This document shows positions 1-6,000 of a DNA stretch of 32,748 nt, one piece after another (the stretch's first letter is position 1; every line of letters begins with the position of its first letter). A program made the translations under genes and the position numbers. The stretch comes from an uncultured Pseudoflavonifractor sp. (GTDB taxonomy: Bacteria > Bacillota > Clostridia > Oscillospirales > Oscillospiraceae), in assembly GCA_947651395.1 (NCBI GenBank), contig CANSYW010000021.1:1-32748 (forward strand), in the 5' to 3' direction. The notes beneath the pieces were generated by a model. That model made no database searches, was not told the DNA's origin, and saw only the letters and a program-made list of their open reading frames with translations.

Positions 1-4
1 ACGA

Positions 5-38
5 CCAAAGGGCAGGGCCTGCGGGCCCTGCCCTTTGG
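5..38. repeat. GC-rich perfect hairpin at left edge
   Basis: A 15-bp perfect inverted repeat (5-19 with 24-38) surrounds the tetraloop TGCG. No T-run follows on either strand, so it is not a typical intrinsic terminator. It resembles the palindromes at 272-305 and 324-361 and is probably part of the same intergenic repeat cluster. A contig edge inside such a cluster is what repeat-induced assembly breaks look like. Confidence 0.7.
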
Positions 39-458
39 AAACCCACCCGGGGCTGTCCTATTGCAGAAAACAAGCCCGAAGTCCGCACTTCGTAGCAGAC
101 TTCGGGGCACGTGCCCCCGGCGGGCGCATACTATGCGCCCCTACATTTTGCCGGCCTGCCCTTTGTAGGGGCGGATATTATCCGCCCGGTCCTTCACCCT
201 CGTGCCCGAGGCCCGTTACGGAGTAAGGGCCGCAGGCTTGCTTTCTTTTTCAGAACAACCTTGGGGTGTTTCCAAAGAGGGGGAACCGCAGTTCCCCCTC
301 TTTGGTCGTTGAGAGGAGGGAGTCCAGAGGGGGGAGAGAGTCGAAACTCTCTCCCCTCTGGCCCTTTTCGGGAAAAGGGGTCTCTCGTTCTCTTTCAGGT
401 CAGGGGCCTGTATCATCAATACAAATATCTACCAAATTTCGCAAATCGAAATCATATT
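39..458. repeat. Non-coding intergenic stretch with a cluster of palindromic repeats
   Basis: No convincing gene is seen here. Perfect palindromes lie at 122-140 (GGGCGCATA-C-TATGCGCCC) and 169-187 (GGGCGGATA-T-TATCCGCCC). Further hairpins lie at 272-305 (15-bp arms, loop CGCA), 324-361 (loop CGAA, with a two-base bulge) and 362-379 (CCCTTTTC/GAAAAGGG). The first two palindromes face each other, because CGCCCCTACA after the first is the exact reverse complement of TGTAGGGGCG before the second. From memory, GTAGGGGCGGAT-type palindromes are dispersed in Oscillospiraceae genomes; the copy number here cannot be counted from one window. Short open frames across this stretch have no recognisable protein character. 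Confidence 0.65.
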
Positions 459-704
459 TTATACTGATTTTTCCTTGCACTGAATTGTCATTTCAATTTT
501 GGCGACCAATTCACTTGGCTTCATGTCAAGGGCCAACGCAATTTTCCACAGCGTTTCAAAGTTCGGTTGTTTACTTCCGTTTTCTATCATGGAAAGATGT
601 GAACGGGCAATTCCGGCAAGACCGCTCAAAACATCTTGGGATATCTTCCTGTCTTTGCGTAATTTGCGGATCGTCTGTCCAACGATTATGTTGTCAAATT
701 GTAT
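459..704 (-). CDS. Small XRE-family HTH regulator without a canonical start codon
   Basis: A clean 81-codon frame encodes a single helix-turn-helix domain of the Cro/C1 (XRE) type. The recognisable stretches are GQTIRKLRKDRKISQ, LAGIARSHLSMIENG and QPNFETLWKIALALD, which cover nearly the whole protein. It should be a DNA-binding transcriptional regulator. It sits 30 bases downstream of the Fic gene on the same strand, so the two are probably cotranscribed. The frame has no ATG, GTG or TTG at a suitable place: the codon where family members usually start is ATA (704-702), about 8 bases after AGAGGTGG. Another ribosome-bound ATG (722-720) reads a nine-codon frame that would join this one if one base were removed. 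Either a rare start, a start-codon mutation or a frameshift explains this. The domain call is firm and the start is not. Confidence 0.7.
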   Translation of the reverse strand: MQFDNIIVGQTIRKLRKDRKISQDVLSGLAGIARSHLSMIENGSKQPNFETLWKIALALDMKPSELVAKIEMTIQCKEKSV

Positions 705-734
705 ATACCCACCTCTTTCTCATCGGTCCTTTCC

Positions 735-1505
735 TTATTGTGTTTCTTTGTCCCGTTGCTTTTCCGCTCGTTCTATCTGCTTTGCCCAGGTCTTTTCTGT
801 CTGCGCCCGGAGAAAGGTCAGCAGCGGCTCCAGCTCCTGTCGGGCGTCCCATGCCTCCAGGGCTTCATAATAACTCCGCCGATCCTCCTCGTGGATGATG
901 ATAGGGGGATGGCCGTGGAGAACAAGCAGATAGTTCATGGTCAGTCTGCCCGCTCTGCCGTTTCCATCGGCGAAGGGGTGGATATTCTCAAACTTGGCGT
1001 GGAAGTAGGCCGCAGCCGTCAGAATGTCTTTGGGATCAATGTCCCGCACTTCCTCCAGCAGCTCCGCCATTTCCAAGCCCACATCCTCCGGGGTGGCGCC
1101 CACTTCCTCCCTGCCCGTCACATAGTCGTGACGCTTGTACTCGCCGGGGCGCTCCCCAAGCTGCCAACGGCGGGCGTCGTAGGTTCCATGGGTCAACTGG
1201 AGCTGAAATTCACGGATCAATGCTTCGTCCAAAGGGCGTCTGTCCCGAAAGGCCAAAAGAAACAGCTCGTTGGCCTCCTTGGCGTTGCGGATCTCAAAGA
1301 GGGTCCGCAGATCCCCGGTATAGGAGGTAACGCCGTCATGCTCAAAGACCTCTCTGGTGTCATGATAGGTGACCTTTTCATTTTCGATTTTCCCGGAGTG
1401 GTAAGCAAAGGCGATGCTGTGGCCGTTCAAGGCCTCGGCCAGCTCCGCGTCTGTCTGTGGTTTTTTGCGCCGCCACAGTTCCAGCGCCCTCTCATAGTTG
1501 TTCAT
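735..1505 (-). CDS. Fic-domain protein (predicted AMP-transferase, N-terminally auto-inhibited class)
   Basis: The 256-residue protein carries the full Fic core motif HPFADGNGRAGR at residues 176-187. This matches HxFx(D/E)GNGRxxR, so the catalytic His176, the metal-binding Asp180 and both arginines are present. Near the N-terminus SGKIEN (37-42) matches the inhibitory-helix motif (S/T)xxxE(G/N). That motif places it with Fic proteins whose inhibitory helix precedes the Fic fold and blocks ATP until relieved. Family members transfer AMP from ATP to a hydroxyl side chain of a target protein; the target is unknown here. The charged C-terminal tail (about 225-256) may be coiled coil. The start ATG has AGGAGGA upstream and an extended -10 promoter at 1535-1543. 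XRE regulators lie on both sides on the same strand. Confidence 0.9.
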   Translation of the reverse strand: MNNYERALELWRRKKPQTDAELAEALNGHSIAFAYHSGKIENEKVTYHDTREVFEHDGVTSYTGDLRTLFEIRNAKEANELFLLAFRDRRPLDEALIREFQLQLTHGTYDARRWQLGERPGEYKRHDYVTGREEVGATPEDVGLEMAELLEEVRDIDPKDILTAAAYFHAKFENIHPFADGNGRAGRLTMNYLLVLHGHPPIIIHEEDRRSYYEALEAWDARQELEPLLTFLRAQTEKTWAKQIERAEKQRDKETQ

Positions 1506-1534
1506 GGAGAATCCTCCTACGTTTGGTAAGAGGT

Positions 1535-1543
1535 ATTATACCA
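1535..1543 (-). promoter_or_regulatory. Extended -10 promoter of the Fic gene
   Basis: On the minus strand TATAAT (1540-1535) is preceded by TGG, giving an extended -10 (TGnTATAAT). The -35 region 17 bases upstream (TCCGCA) is weak. It lies 30 bases before the Fic start codon. Confidence 0.6.
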
Positions 1544-1619
1544 CAAAGCGGGAGCCTTGCGGAAAGAAATTTGCGGTACTGACGTTTTGCAGCAAATTAA
1601 CTGAAATAGTCCCCAGCGT

Positions 1620-1838
1620 TTATTGAACTTCCTGCTCGTCAAAATTGATCTCAAAAAGCTCGTTTGGCGTACATTCCAAGAGCAGACAGAGCGTTTCGAT
1701 ATTGGCATACTGGATCGATTTTGTGCGGTTCTCAATCATGTTTGTGAAATTCTGATAGCTCATACCCAGCTGCTTATAGAGCCAATATTTTGTCTTGCCG
1801 CGCTTTTCCAAAAGCCGGAGTGCGTTTAATCTTATCAT
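1620..1838 (-). CDS. Small XRE-family HTH regulator
   Basis: The 72-residue protein is almost entirely one Cro/C1-type helix-turn-helix domain. KTKYWLYKQLGMSYQNFTNMI forms the turn and recognition helix region (about residues 15-35), and NIETLCLLLECTPNELFEI is the usual fourth and fifth helix. It should be a DNA-binding repressor. The ATG follows AAGGAAA at a fitting distance. It is transcribed toward the Fic gene and lies about 115 bases upstream of it. The remote ancestry of such stand-alone domains (phage, conjugative element or toxin-antitoxin) cannot be settled from sequence alone. The surrounding DNA is richer in A+T than the rest of the window, which suggests acquired DNA. Confidence 0.85.
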   Translation of the reverse strand: MIRLNALRLLEKRGKTKYWLYKQLGMSYQNFTNMIENRTKSIQYANIETLCLLLECTPNELFEINFDEQEVQ

Positions 1839-1872
1839 ATTGTATTTTCCTTATCCGCTTTGGAAGTTGCCA

Positions 1873-2115
1873 TCATAAATCTTTTTTGTCTTTTGGGTAC
1901 GGTTTTGGCTGATCGGTAAGTCCAACCAGATAGTCTAAAGAGACGTTATAGAGTTCCGCAATACGAACCAGGATCTCCAGGCTGGGTTCTCTGGTCATTA
2001 GCTCATAGTTTTGATATGCCTTTTCGGTGATGTCACAATAGATCGCCACCTGTGCCTGCGTCAATTTTGATTCTTTCCTGCACGCCTTTAAACGTTCAGC
2101 TAAAATATTCTTCAT
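1873..2115 (-). CDS. XRE-family HTH regulator
   Basis: From the ATG at 2115 the frame gives 80 residues starting MKNILAERLKACRKESKLTQ. The helix-turn-helix is at about residues 6-60, with TQAQVAIYCDITEKAYQNYE as the DNA-contacting part and PSLEILVRIAELYNVSLDYLVG as the usual C-terminal half. The frame is open another 52 codons upstream, but that extension has no domain character and crosses the AT-rich promoter region, so the internal start is preferred. The protein ends in a basic tail. It is divergent from the unknown gene at 2253, and an inverted repeat in between (2147-2179) may be its operator. It probably represses itself and perhaps that neighbour. Confidence 0.87.
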   Translation of the reverse strand: MKNILAERLKACRKESKLTQAQVAIYCDITEKAYQNYELMTREPSLEILVRIAELYNVSLDYLVGLTDQPKPYPKDKKDL

Positions 2116-2146
2116 CTCGTAACACCTACAATCGTTCTTGGCAAAA

Positions 2147-2179
2147 TCAGTATACGAGATTACAATATTTAATATACTA
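2147..2179. promoter_or_regulatory. Candidate operator in divergent promoter region
   Basis: TCAGTATA (2147-2154) and TATACTAA (2173-2180) form an imperfect inverted repeat around an AT-rich spacer. It lies between the divergent XRE gene and the unknown plus-strand gene. The location and symmetry suit an XRE-type repressor. There is no experimental support. Confidence 0.35.
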
Positions 2180-2252
2180 ACGTTTGTTGGTGTCTCTGGC
2201 TTTATTTGAGGGGAACAAAATGGATGATTCGCTGTTTGAGGGAGGAGAAAGT

Positions 2253-2759
2253 ATGGTATCTCACACTCCAATTTTTGCCGGAAGGGAAGAATACCTGTAC
2301 TCCCACTGTCTCAGTTATCGGATCAACTGCCTGATCCTGGGGGAGCTGGCCCAATACTTGAAGGACTGCCCCGGATTTTCAAAATATGACGCCCTTCACC
2401 GCGCCCAGTGGACACGCTCCTGTGAGGCCAGCTATGAGCGGGGCGGACAGCGGGCCGGGGGAGAGGAGACGCTGCTGGAAAGCTGTGATGTGGGGCAGGA
2501 GAACTTTCTGGATATCCAATGTGCTCCGGAGGAGCTTCGTGAGCATCGGAAGGCGATGTGCCGGGATCTGCCCGCGGGATGGAACGGATACTTTAAACTA
2601 TACGATATGGTAATGTCCGACGCCGGAGACTTTGAGGCGATGTACGCTTCCTTTCTCGGCGTAAAAGACGCTGACCCCTCGCCGGAGTTTCTGGCCCTGG
2701 TCAAGCGTACTGTAGGCCTCTCCGATCAGATGGAGGGGAGCTGGTTTCCGACAAACTAA
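2253..2759 (+). CDS. Conserved-looking hypothetical protein, cysteine-rich
   Basis: I do not recognise this 168-residue protein. The ATG at 2253 is chosen because GGGAGGAG lies 7 bases upstream; an ATG at 2220 after GAGGGGA is a less favoured alternative. The product has no signal peptide or membrane segment. It is acidic and contains seven cysteines spread along the chain, none in a CxxC pair. It is mostly predicted helical by eye, with aromatic and charged clusters such as RAQWTRSCEASYERG near residue 55. It is transcribed away from the adjacent XRE regulator and is followed by a terminator-like hairpin, so it is probably monocistronic. It may belong to the accessory patch to its left. Confidence 0.6.
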   Translation: MVSHTPIFAGREEYLYSHCLSYRINCLILGELAQYLKDCPGFSKYDALHRAQWTRSCEASYERGGQRAGGEETLLESCDVGQENFLDIQCAPEELREHRKAMCRDLPAGWNGYFKLYDMVMSDAGDFEAMYASFLGVKDADPSPEFLALVKRTVGLSDQMEGSWFPTN

Positions 2760-2811
2760 AGGGTGTTATCGGATCTGTTATGGGGGAAAAAGCAAAGGGA
2801 TGAGAGATATG

Positions 2812-2847
2812 AAACGCCTGGAGGCCAAGGGCCCCAGGTGTTTTCTT
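2812..2847 (+). terminator. Intrinsic terminator after the hypothetical gene
   Basis: AAACGCCTGG (2812-2821) pairs with CCAGGTGTTT (2834-2843), including one G-U pair, and is followed by a T-rich run. It lies 52 bases after the stop codon at 2759. Confidence 0.6.
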
Positions 2848-2898
2848 TGTTGGAAAGAAATGGATATATCGAAAACGAAAAATTCGCACAAAAAAGAC

Positions 2899-2927
2899 TT
2901 GTGTAATGTCTGGGCAAATGGTATACT
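2899..2927 (+). promoter_or_regulatory. Promoter of the flavoprotein reductase gene
   Basis: TTGTGT (2899-2904) and TATACT (2922-2927) are separated by 17 bases and lie 48 bases before the start codon. The -10 matches the sigma-A consensus at five of six positions; the -35 is partial. Confidence 0.6.
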
Positions 2928-2974
2928 GCCCTTGCAGGAGCCATTGTTCCAAAACATAAAAAGGAGAGGATCAA

Positions 2975-4840
2975 ATGAAAAAGAAAGTTTTGTCTCTGGT
3001 CCTGGCTGGGGCGTTGTGTCTGAGCCTGGGCGCTTGCGGAAACGGAGCGGGGAAGGAGACCCCCGAAGCCAAAGGGATCTACACCCCCGGCACCTATGTG
3101 GGGATCTCCGAAAAGGGCGTGGGAGGCAAGGTGAAGGTGGAAGTGACGGTGGATGAAAACGCCATCACCGCCGTCGACGTGGTCAAGCACGCTGAGACGC
3201 CCGGCATCTCCGACCCGGCCATGGAACAGATCCCCGCCGCTATTATGGAAGCGAACTCTCCCGAGGTGGAGGCCGTGTCTGGCGCGACCCTGACCTCCGA
3301 GGCCATTAAGGAGGCCGTATCGGGCGCTCTGGCGGTGGCCAGAGGCGAGGCGGAGCCCGTGGATGAGACGAACACAGCCAGCGTGGAGCTCCCCTTTGAG
3401 AGCCCCGACGTCATCGTCATCGGCTGTGGCTTTGCCGGTATGAACACCGCACTGGGCGCCGCGGAGGCGGGGGCCAACGTGCTGGTGCTGGAGAAGACCG
3501 GCAAGTGGGGCGGCTCCGCCAATGTGGGCGGTTCCACCCTTTCAGGCGCGGGCACCAGGATGCAGAAGGAAGCCGGCATTGAGGATACCCCCGAGCTGCT
3601 GGTGGAAGAGGTGGAGAAGCGCAACGCCGACAACGGCGGCAAGGAGAACTACAACGAAGAGCTCACCTGGTACTACGCCCGCCACTCCGGCGAGGCGGTG
3701 GACTGGCTGGACAGCCTGGGCGTGGATCTGGGCGACCGGGTGCCCCGGATGCCCAGTCTCTACGAGCCCATGAACGTGGCCCGTGTCTACAGCTCCGGTA
3801 AGATCTCCACCTATATCGAGGCCGTGGGCAAGCTGCTCACCGAGCAGGTGGACGCGGGCAAGGTGGCCATTCTCTACAACACCCCGGCCACTGAGCTTAT
3901 TATGGACGGAAGCTCCGTCGTGGGCGTAAAGGCCCAGACTGAGGACGGCTCTGAGGTGGAGTTCCGCGCCCCCGCCACCGTCATGTGCACCGGCGGCTAC
4001 GGCCACAGCGAGGAGCTGCTCCACCAGTACAATTTCCAGAACTGCCTGACCACCAGCCCTGAGTTCTGTACCGGCGACGGCTTCCGCTTCGCGGTGCAGG
4101 CCGGCGGTGTGCTGAAGAACATGGATTACTGCTCCACTTACGCCGGCGGCGTTCGGGACGGGGACAACTTTGTCAAAACCATGAGCGTTCGGGTCAAGGA
4201 CTTCCCCTACATGATCTTCGTCAATAAGGACGGCGAGCGGTTCGTGGACGAGCTGGGCGCTGAGGACGGCTCCGACTACGACGAGATCACCTCCTGGTGG
4301 AAGAAGGGGGACAACACCGTTTACATCATGTTCGACCAGGCCATGGTGGACGAGCTCCACGCCAGGGAGATGCCCATCTTCTCCGGCGACAAGGATTGGA
4401 GCAAGTGGGACAAGGCCGTGGAGAGCGGCCAGGAGGTCTTTAAGGCCGACACCGTGGCTGAGGTCGCCAAGCTGGCGGGGATCGACGGCGCCGGGCTGGA
4501 GGCCACCATTGAGCGTTACAACGGCTTTGTGGCCGCCGGGAAGGACGATGATTTCGGCCGCACCCGGGAGATGAAGAAGTTCGAGACCGGCCCCTACTAC
4601 ATCATCCGCACCATCCCCTACGTGATGATCACCTCGGGCGGCGCCTGGATGAACGACAAGTGCCAGCTTCTCAACGAGGCGGGCGAGCCCATTCCCGGCC
4701 TTTACCAGGCGGGCGAGATGGTGGGCAACGCCAATATCTGCGGCCACACCACCTTCGGCGGTATCCAGAATACCGGCTGTGTGGTCTTTGGTAAACAGGC
4801 GGGCACCCAGGCTGCCGCCTACGCCGCGGAGCAGAAGTAA
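2975..4840 (+). CDS. Lipoprotein FMN-binding / FAD-dependent reductase (flavocytochrome c family, substrate unknown)
   Basis: The 621-residue protein has a lipoprotein signal with lipobox LGAC (Cys21), so it should be anchored outside the membrane. Residues 35-122 form an FMN-binding domain with SGAT at 102-105, where Thr105 is the expected site of covalent flavin attachment by ApbE. Residues 145-617 form an FAD-dependent oxidoreductase domain with the dinucleotide motif GCGFAG (150-155) and EK at 173-174. The architecture is that of extracellular fumarate/urocanate-type reductases used for anaerobic respiration. The active site is not that of a fumarate reductase: the usual NRLGG is TTFGG (592-596), HTMGG is ITSGG (552-556) and TRD after RFVxE is absent. 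The acceptor is therefore probably not fumarate. SD AAGGAGAGG precedes the ATG. A strong terminator follows, so it is transcribed alone. Confidence 0.88.
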   Translation: MKKKVLSLVLAGALCLSLGACGNGAGKETPEAKGIYTPGTYVGISEKGVGGKVKVEVTVDENAITAVDVVKHAETPGISDPAMEQIPAAIMEANSPEVEAVSGATLTSEAIKEAVSGALAVARGEAEPVDETNTASVELPFESPDVIVIGCGFAGMNTALGAAEAGANVLVLEKTGKWGGSANVGGSTLSGAGTRMQKEAGIEDTPELLVEEVEKRNADNGGKENYNEELTWYYARHSGEAVDWLDSLGVDLGDRVPRMPSLYEPMNVARVYSSGKISTYIEAVGKLLTEQVDAGKVAILYNTPATELIMDGSSVVGVKAQTEDGSEVEFRAPATVMCTGGYGHSEELLHQYNFQNCLTTSPEFCTGDGFRFAVQAGGVLKNMDYCSTYAGGVRDGDNFVKTMSVRVKDFPYMIFVNKDGERFVDELGAEDGSDYDEITSWWKKGDNTVYIMFDQAMVDELHAREMPIFSGDKDWSKWDKAVESGQEVFKADTVAEVAKLAGIDGAGLEATIERYNGFVAAGKDDDFGRTREMKKFETGPYYIIRTIPYVMITSGGAWMNDKCQLLNEAGEPIPGLYQAGEMVGNANICGHTTFGGIQNTGCVVFGKQAGTQAAAYAAEQK

Positions 4841-4855
4841 AAAGTCTGTCAGATC

Positions 4856-4900
4856 AAAAAACTCTTCCCCATTCTGAGAATGGGGAAGAGTTTTTCTTTT
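4856..4900 (+). terminator. Intrinsic terminator of the flavoprotein reductase gene
   Basis: A 14-bp perfect stem (4861-4874 with 4878-4891) with a TGA loop is flanked by A5 and followed by TTTTCTTTT. Confidence 0.95.
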
Positions 4901-5007
4901 GAAAAAATTTCCACAAAAAATTGCAACAAATTTAACACTCTGATGTGCTATTATTACGGACAGAAAGGAAACTGTCTCATGTTGCTTGAAGTCGAAAGGA
5001 GTATACA

Positions 5008-5291
5008 ATGAAAAAGACGAAACTTGCGGCTCGTTCCCTTTGCGCGGCAATGCTCCTGTCCAGCTGCGGAACCCCCTGCGGCCAGGGAGACGCCCGCCCC
5101 CCCAGGAGGGGACTTACACAGCGGGTACATATGAAGCCGGTGCCGATGGCAGAAACGGCCCGGTGAAGGTGTCCGTCACCTTCACTGCGGAGGCCATTGA
5201 AAAGGTGGAGATCGTCGAGCACACTGAGACCGCCGGGATCGCAGATCCCGCCATCGCCGGCATCCCCGGCGAGAACGCGGCAAAAAAATAA
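5008..5291 (+). pseudogene. Frameshifted and truncated FMN-binding lipoprotein
   Basis: The ATG at 5008 follows AAAGGAG and opens a lipoprotein signal (lipobox LSSC, Cys20). That frame stops at 5166. From about 5104 a different frame encodes the first half of an FMN-binding domain (GTYTAGTYEAG, then VKVSVTF and EIVEHTETAGIADPAI), ending with TAA at 5289-5291. The two frames join into one sensible protein if the run of seven C at 5097-5103 had eight. The joined product aligns with residues 1-90 of the upstream flavoprotein. It ends before the SGAT flavin-attachment motif, so even the repaired gene lacks the functional end. This is probably a decaying paralogue; a sequencing error at the C run is possible for the frameshift but not for the missing end. 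Confidence 0.75.
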
Positions 5292-5304
5292 GGGAAAATA
5301 AGGA

Positions 5305-5338
5305 GAGGGGATCGGCTGAAGCCGATCCCCTCTTTTTT
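5305..5338. terminator. Bidirectional intrinsic terminator
   Basis: GAGGGGATCGGC (5305-5316) pairs perfectly with GCCGATCCCCTC (5321-5332) around TGAA, followed by six T. It ends the FMN-binding pseudogene. It also serves the opposing rqcP gene, though with fewer U residues on that strand. Confidence 0.9.
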
Positions 5339-5351
5339 GTCTTTTGTCCGA

Positions 5352-5594
5352 TTACCGTATTTCCTCATACATACCGGCGGCGTCGGCCTTGCCCACGATG
5401 TCCTGGACGGTAAGGACTTTTACCTTGGTGACCCGCTCGCCGAACCGCAGCTCCAGTACATCGCCGGGCTTTACTTCGTAGGAGGCCTTTACCGGCTTCC
5501 CGCCCACGCAGACCCGGCCCGCGTCACAGGCCTCGTTGGCCACCGTCCGCCTCTTGATGAGCCGGGAATTTTTTAACCATTTATCAAGCCGCAC
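5352..5594 (-). CDS. rqcP: RqcP-like S4-domain RNA-binding protein
   Basis: The 80-residue protein begins MRLDKWLKNSRLIKRRTVA and contains one S4 RNA-binding domain (about 1-60), with CDAGRVCVGGKPVK and VKPGDVLELRFG as the strand and loop part. This matches the size and sequence pattern of RqcP (YabO of Bacillus). RqcP binds 50S subunits carrying stalled nascent chains and assists RqcH in adding alanine tails during ribosome-associated quality control. The gene order flippase, mazG, HU, rqcP agrees with the yabM-yabN-yabO region of Firmicutes. The genes that usually follow (yabP, yabQ, divIC) are not next. A strong hairpin terminator lies just upstream, so expression depends on read-through or on an unseen promoter. 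Confidence 0.9.
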   Translation of the reverse strand: MRLDKWLKNSRLIKRRTVANEACDAGRVCVGGKPVKASYEVKPGDVLELRFGERVTKVKVLTVQDIVGKADAAGMYEEIR

Positions 5595-5611
5595 AAAAAA
5601 GACCGCCTTTC

Positions 5612-5653
5612 AGAAAAAGAAAGCGGGTACGGGCCCAGGCCCGTACCCGCTTT
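5612..5653 (-). terminator. Intrinsic terminator of the HU gene
   Basis: A 14-bp perfect stem (5620-5633 with 5640-5653) is followed on the minus strand by CTTTTTC. It lies 11 bases past the HU stop and 18 bases before the rqcP start. Confidence 0.85.
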
Positions 5654-5664
5654 GGTTTAGATAA

Positions 5665-5940
5665 TTACTTGGACACGGCGTCCTTCAGAGCCTTGCCGGG
5701 CTTGAAGACGGGAACCTTGGAGGCGGGGATCTGGATGGTCTCCTTGGTCTTGGGGTTGCGGCCGATGCGGGCGGCGCGGGACTTCACCTCGAAGGCGCCA
5801 AAGCCAACGAGCTGGACCTTGTCGCCGGAAGCCAGGCAATCGGCAATGGCCTCGATGGCGGCGTTGACAGCGGCCTCGGTGTCCTTCTTGGACAGACCGG
5901 CCTTCTCGGCGGCGGCATTGATCAGTTCAGCTTTATTCAT
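5665..5940 (-). CDS. hup: HU-family DNA-binding protein
   Basis: The 91-residue protein is a complete [22 protein letters not shown] at the N-terminal helices, [17 protein letters not shown] at the core strands, and the DNA-embracing arm with [17 protein letters not shown] dimers bend DNA and help compact the nucleoid. The ATG follows AGGAGG. The gene lies 60 bases after mazG in the conserved spoVB-mazG-HU-rqcP block, and its own terminator follows. High expression is expected because HU is abundant. A promoter may lie in the mazG-HU gap, but none with consensus quality is seen. Confidence 0.97.
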   Translation of the reverse strand: MNKAELINAAAEKAGLSKKDTEAAVNAAIEAIADCLASGDKVQLVGFGAFEVKSRAARIGRNPKTKETIQIPASKVPVFKPGKALKDAVSK

Positions 5941-6000
5941 GGTGGATTCCTCCTGTTTTTTCTTGACGCGTGAGCGTCTGTATACTTAAGGCCGAAGCCA

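Noticed and set aside
4986-5291. 101-codon frame starting ATG 4986 as an intact gene
   Set aside because: Its N-terminal third is out of frame with a clear lipoprotein signal; it is better explained as a frameshifted gene starting at 5008.
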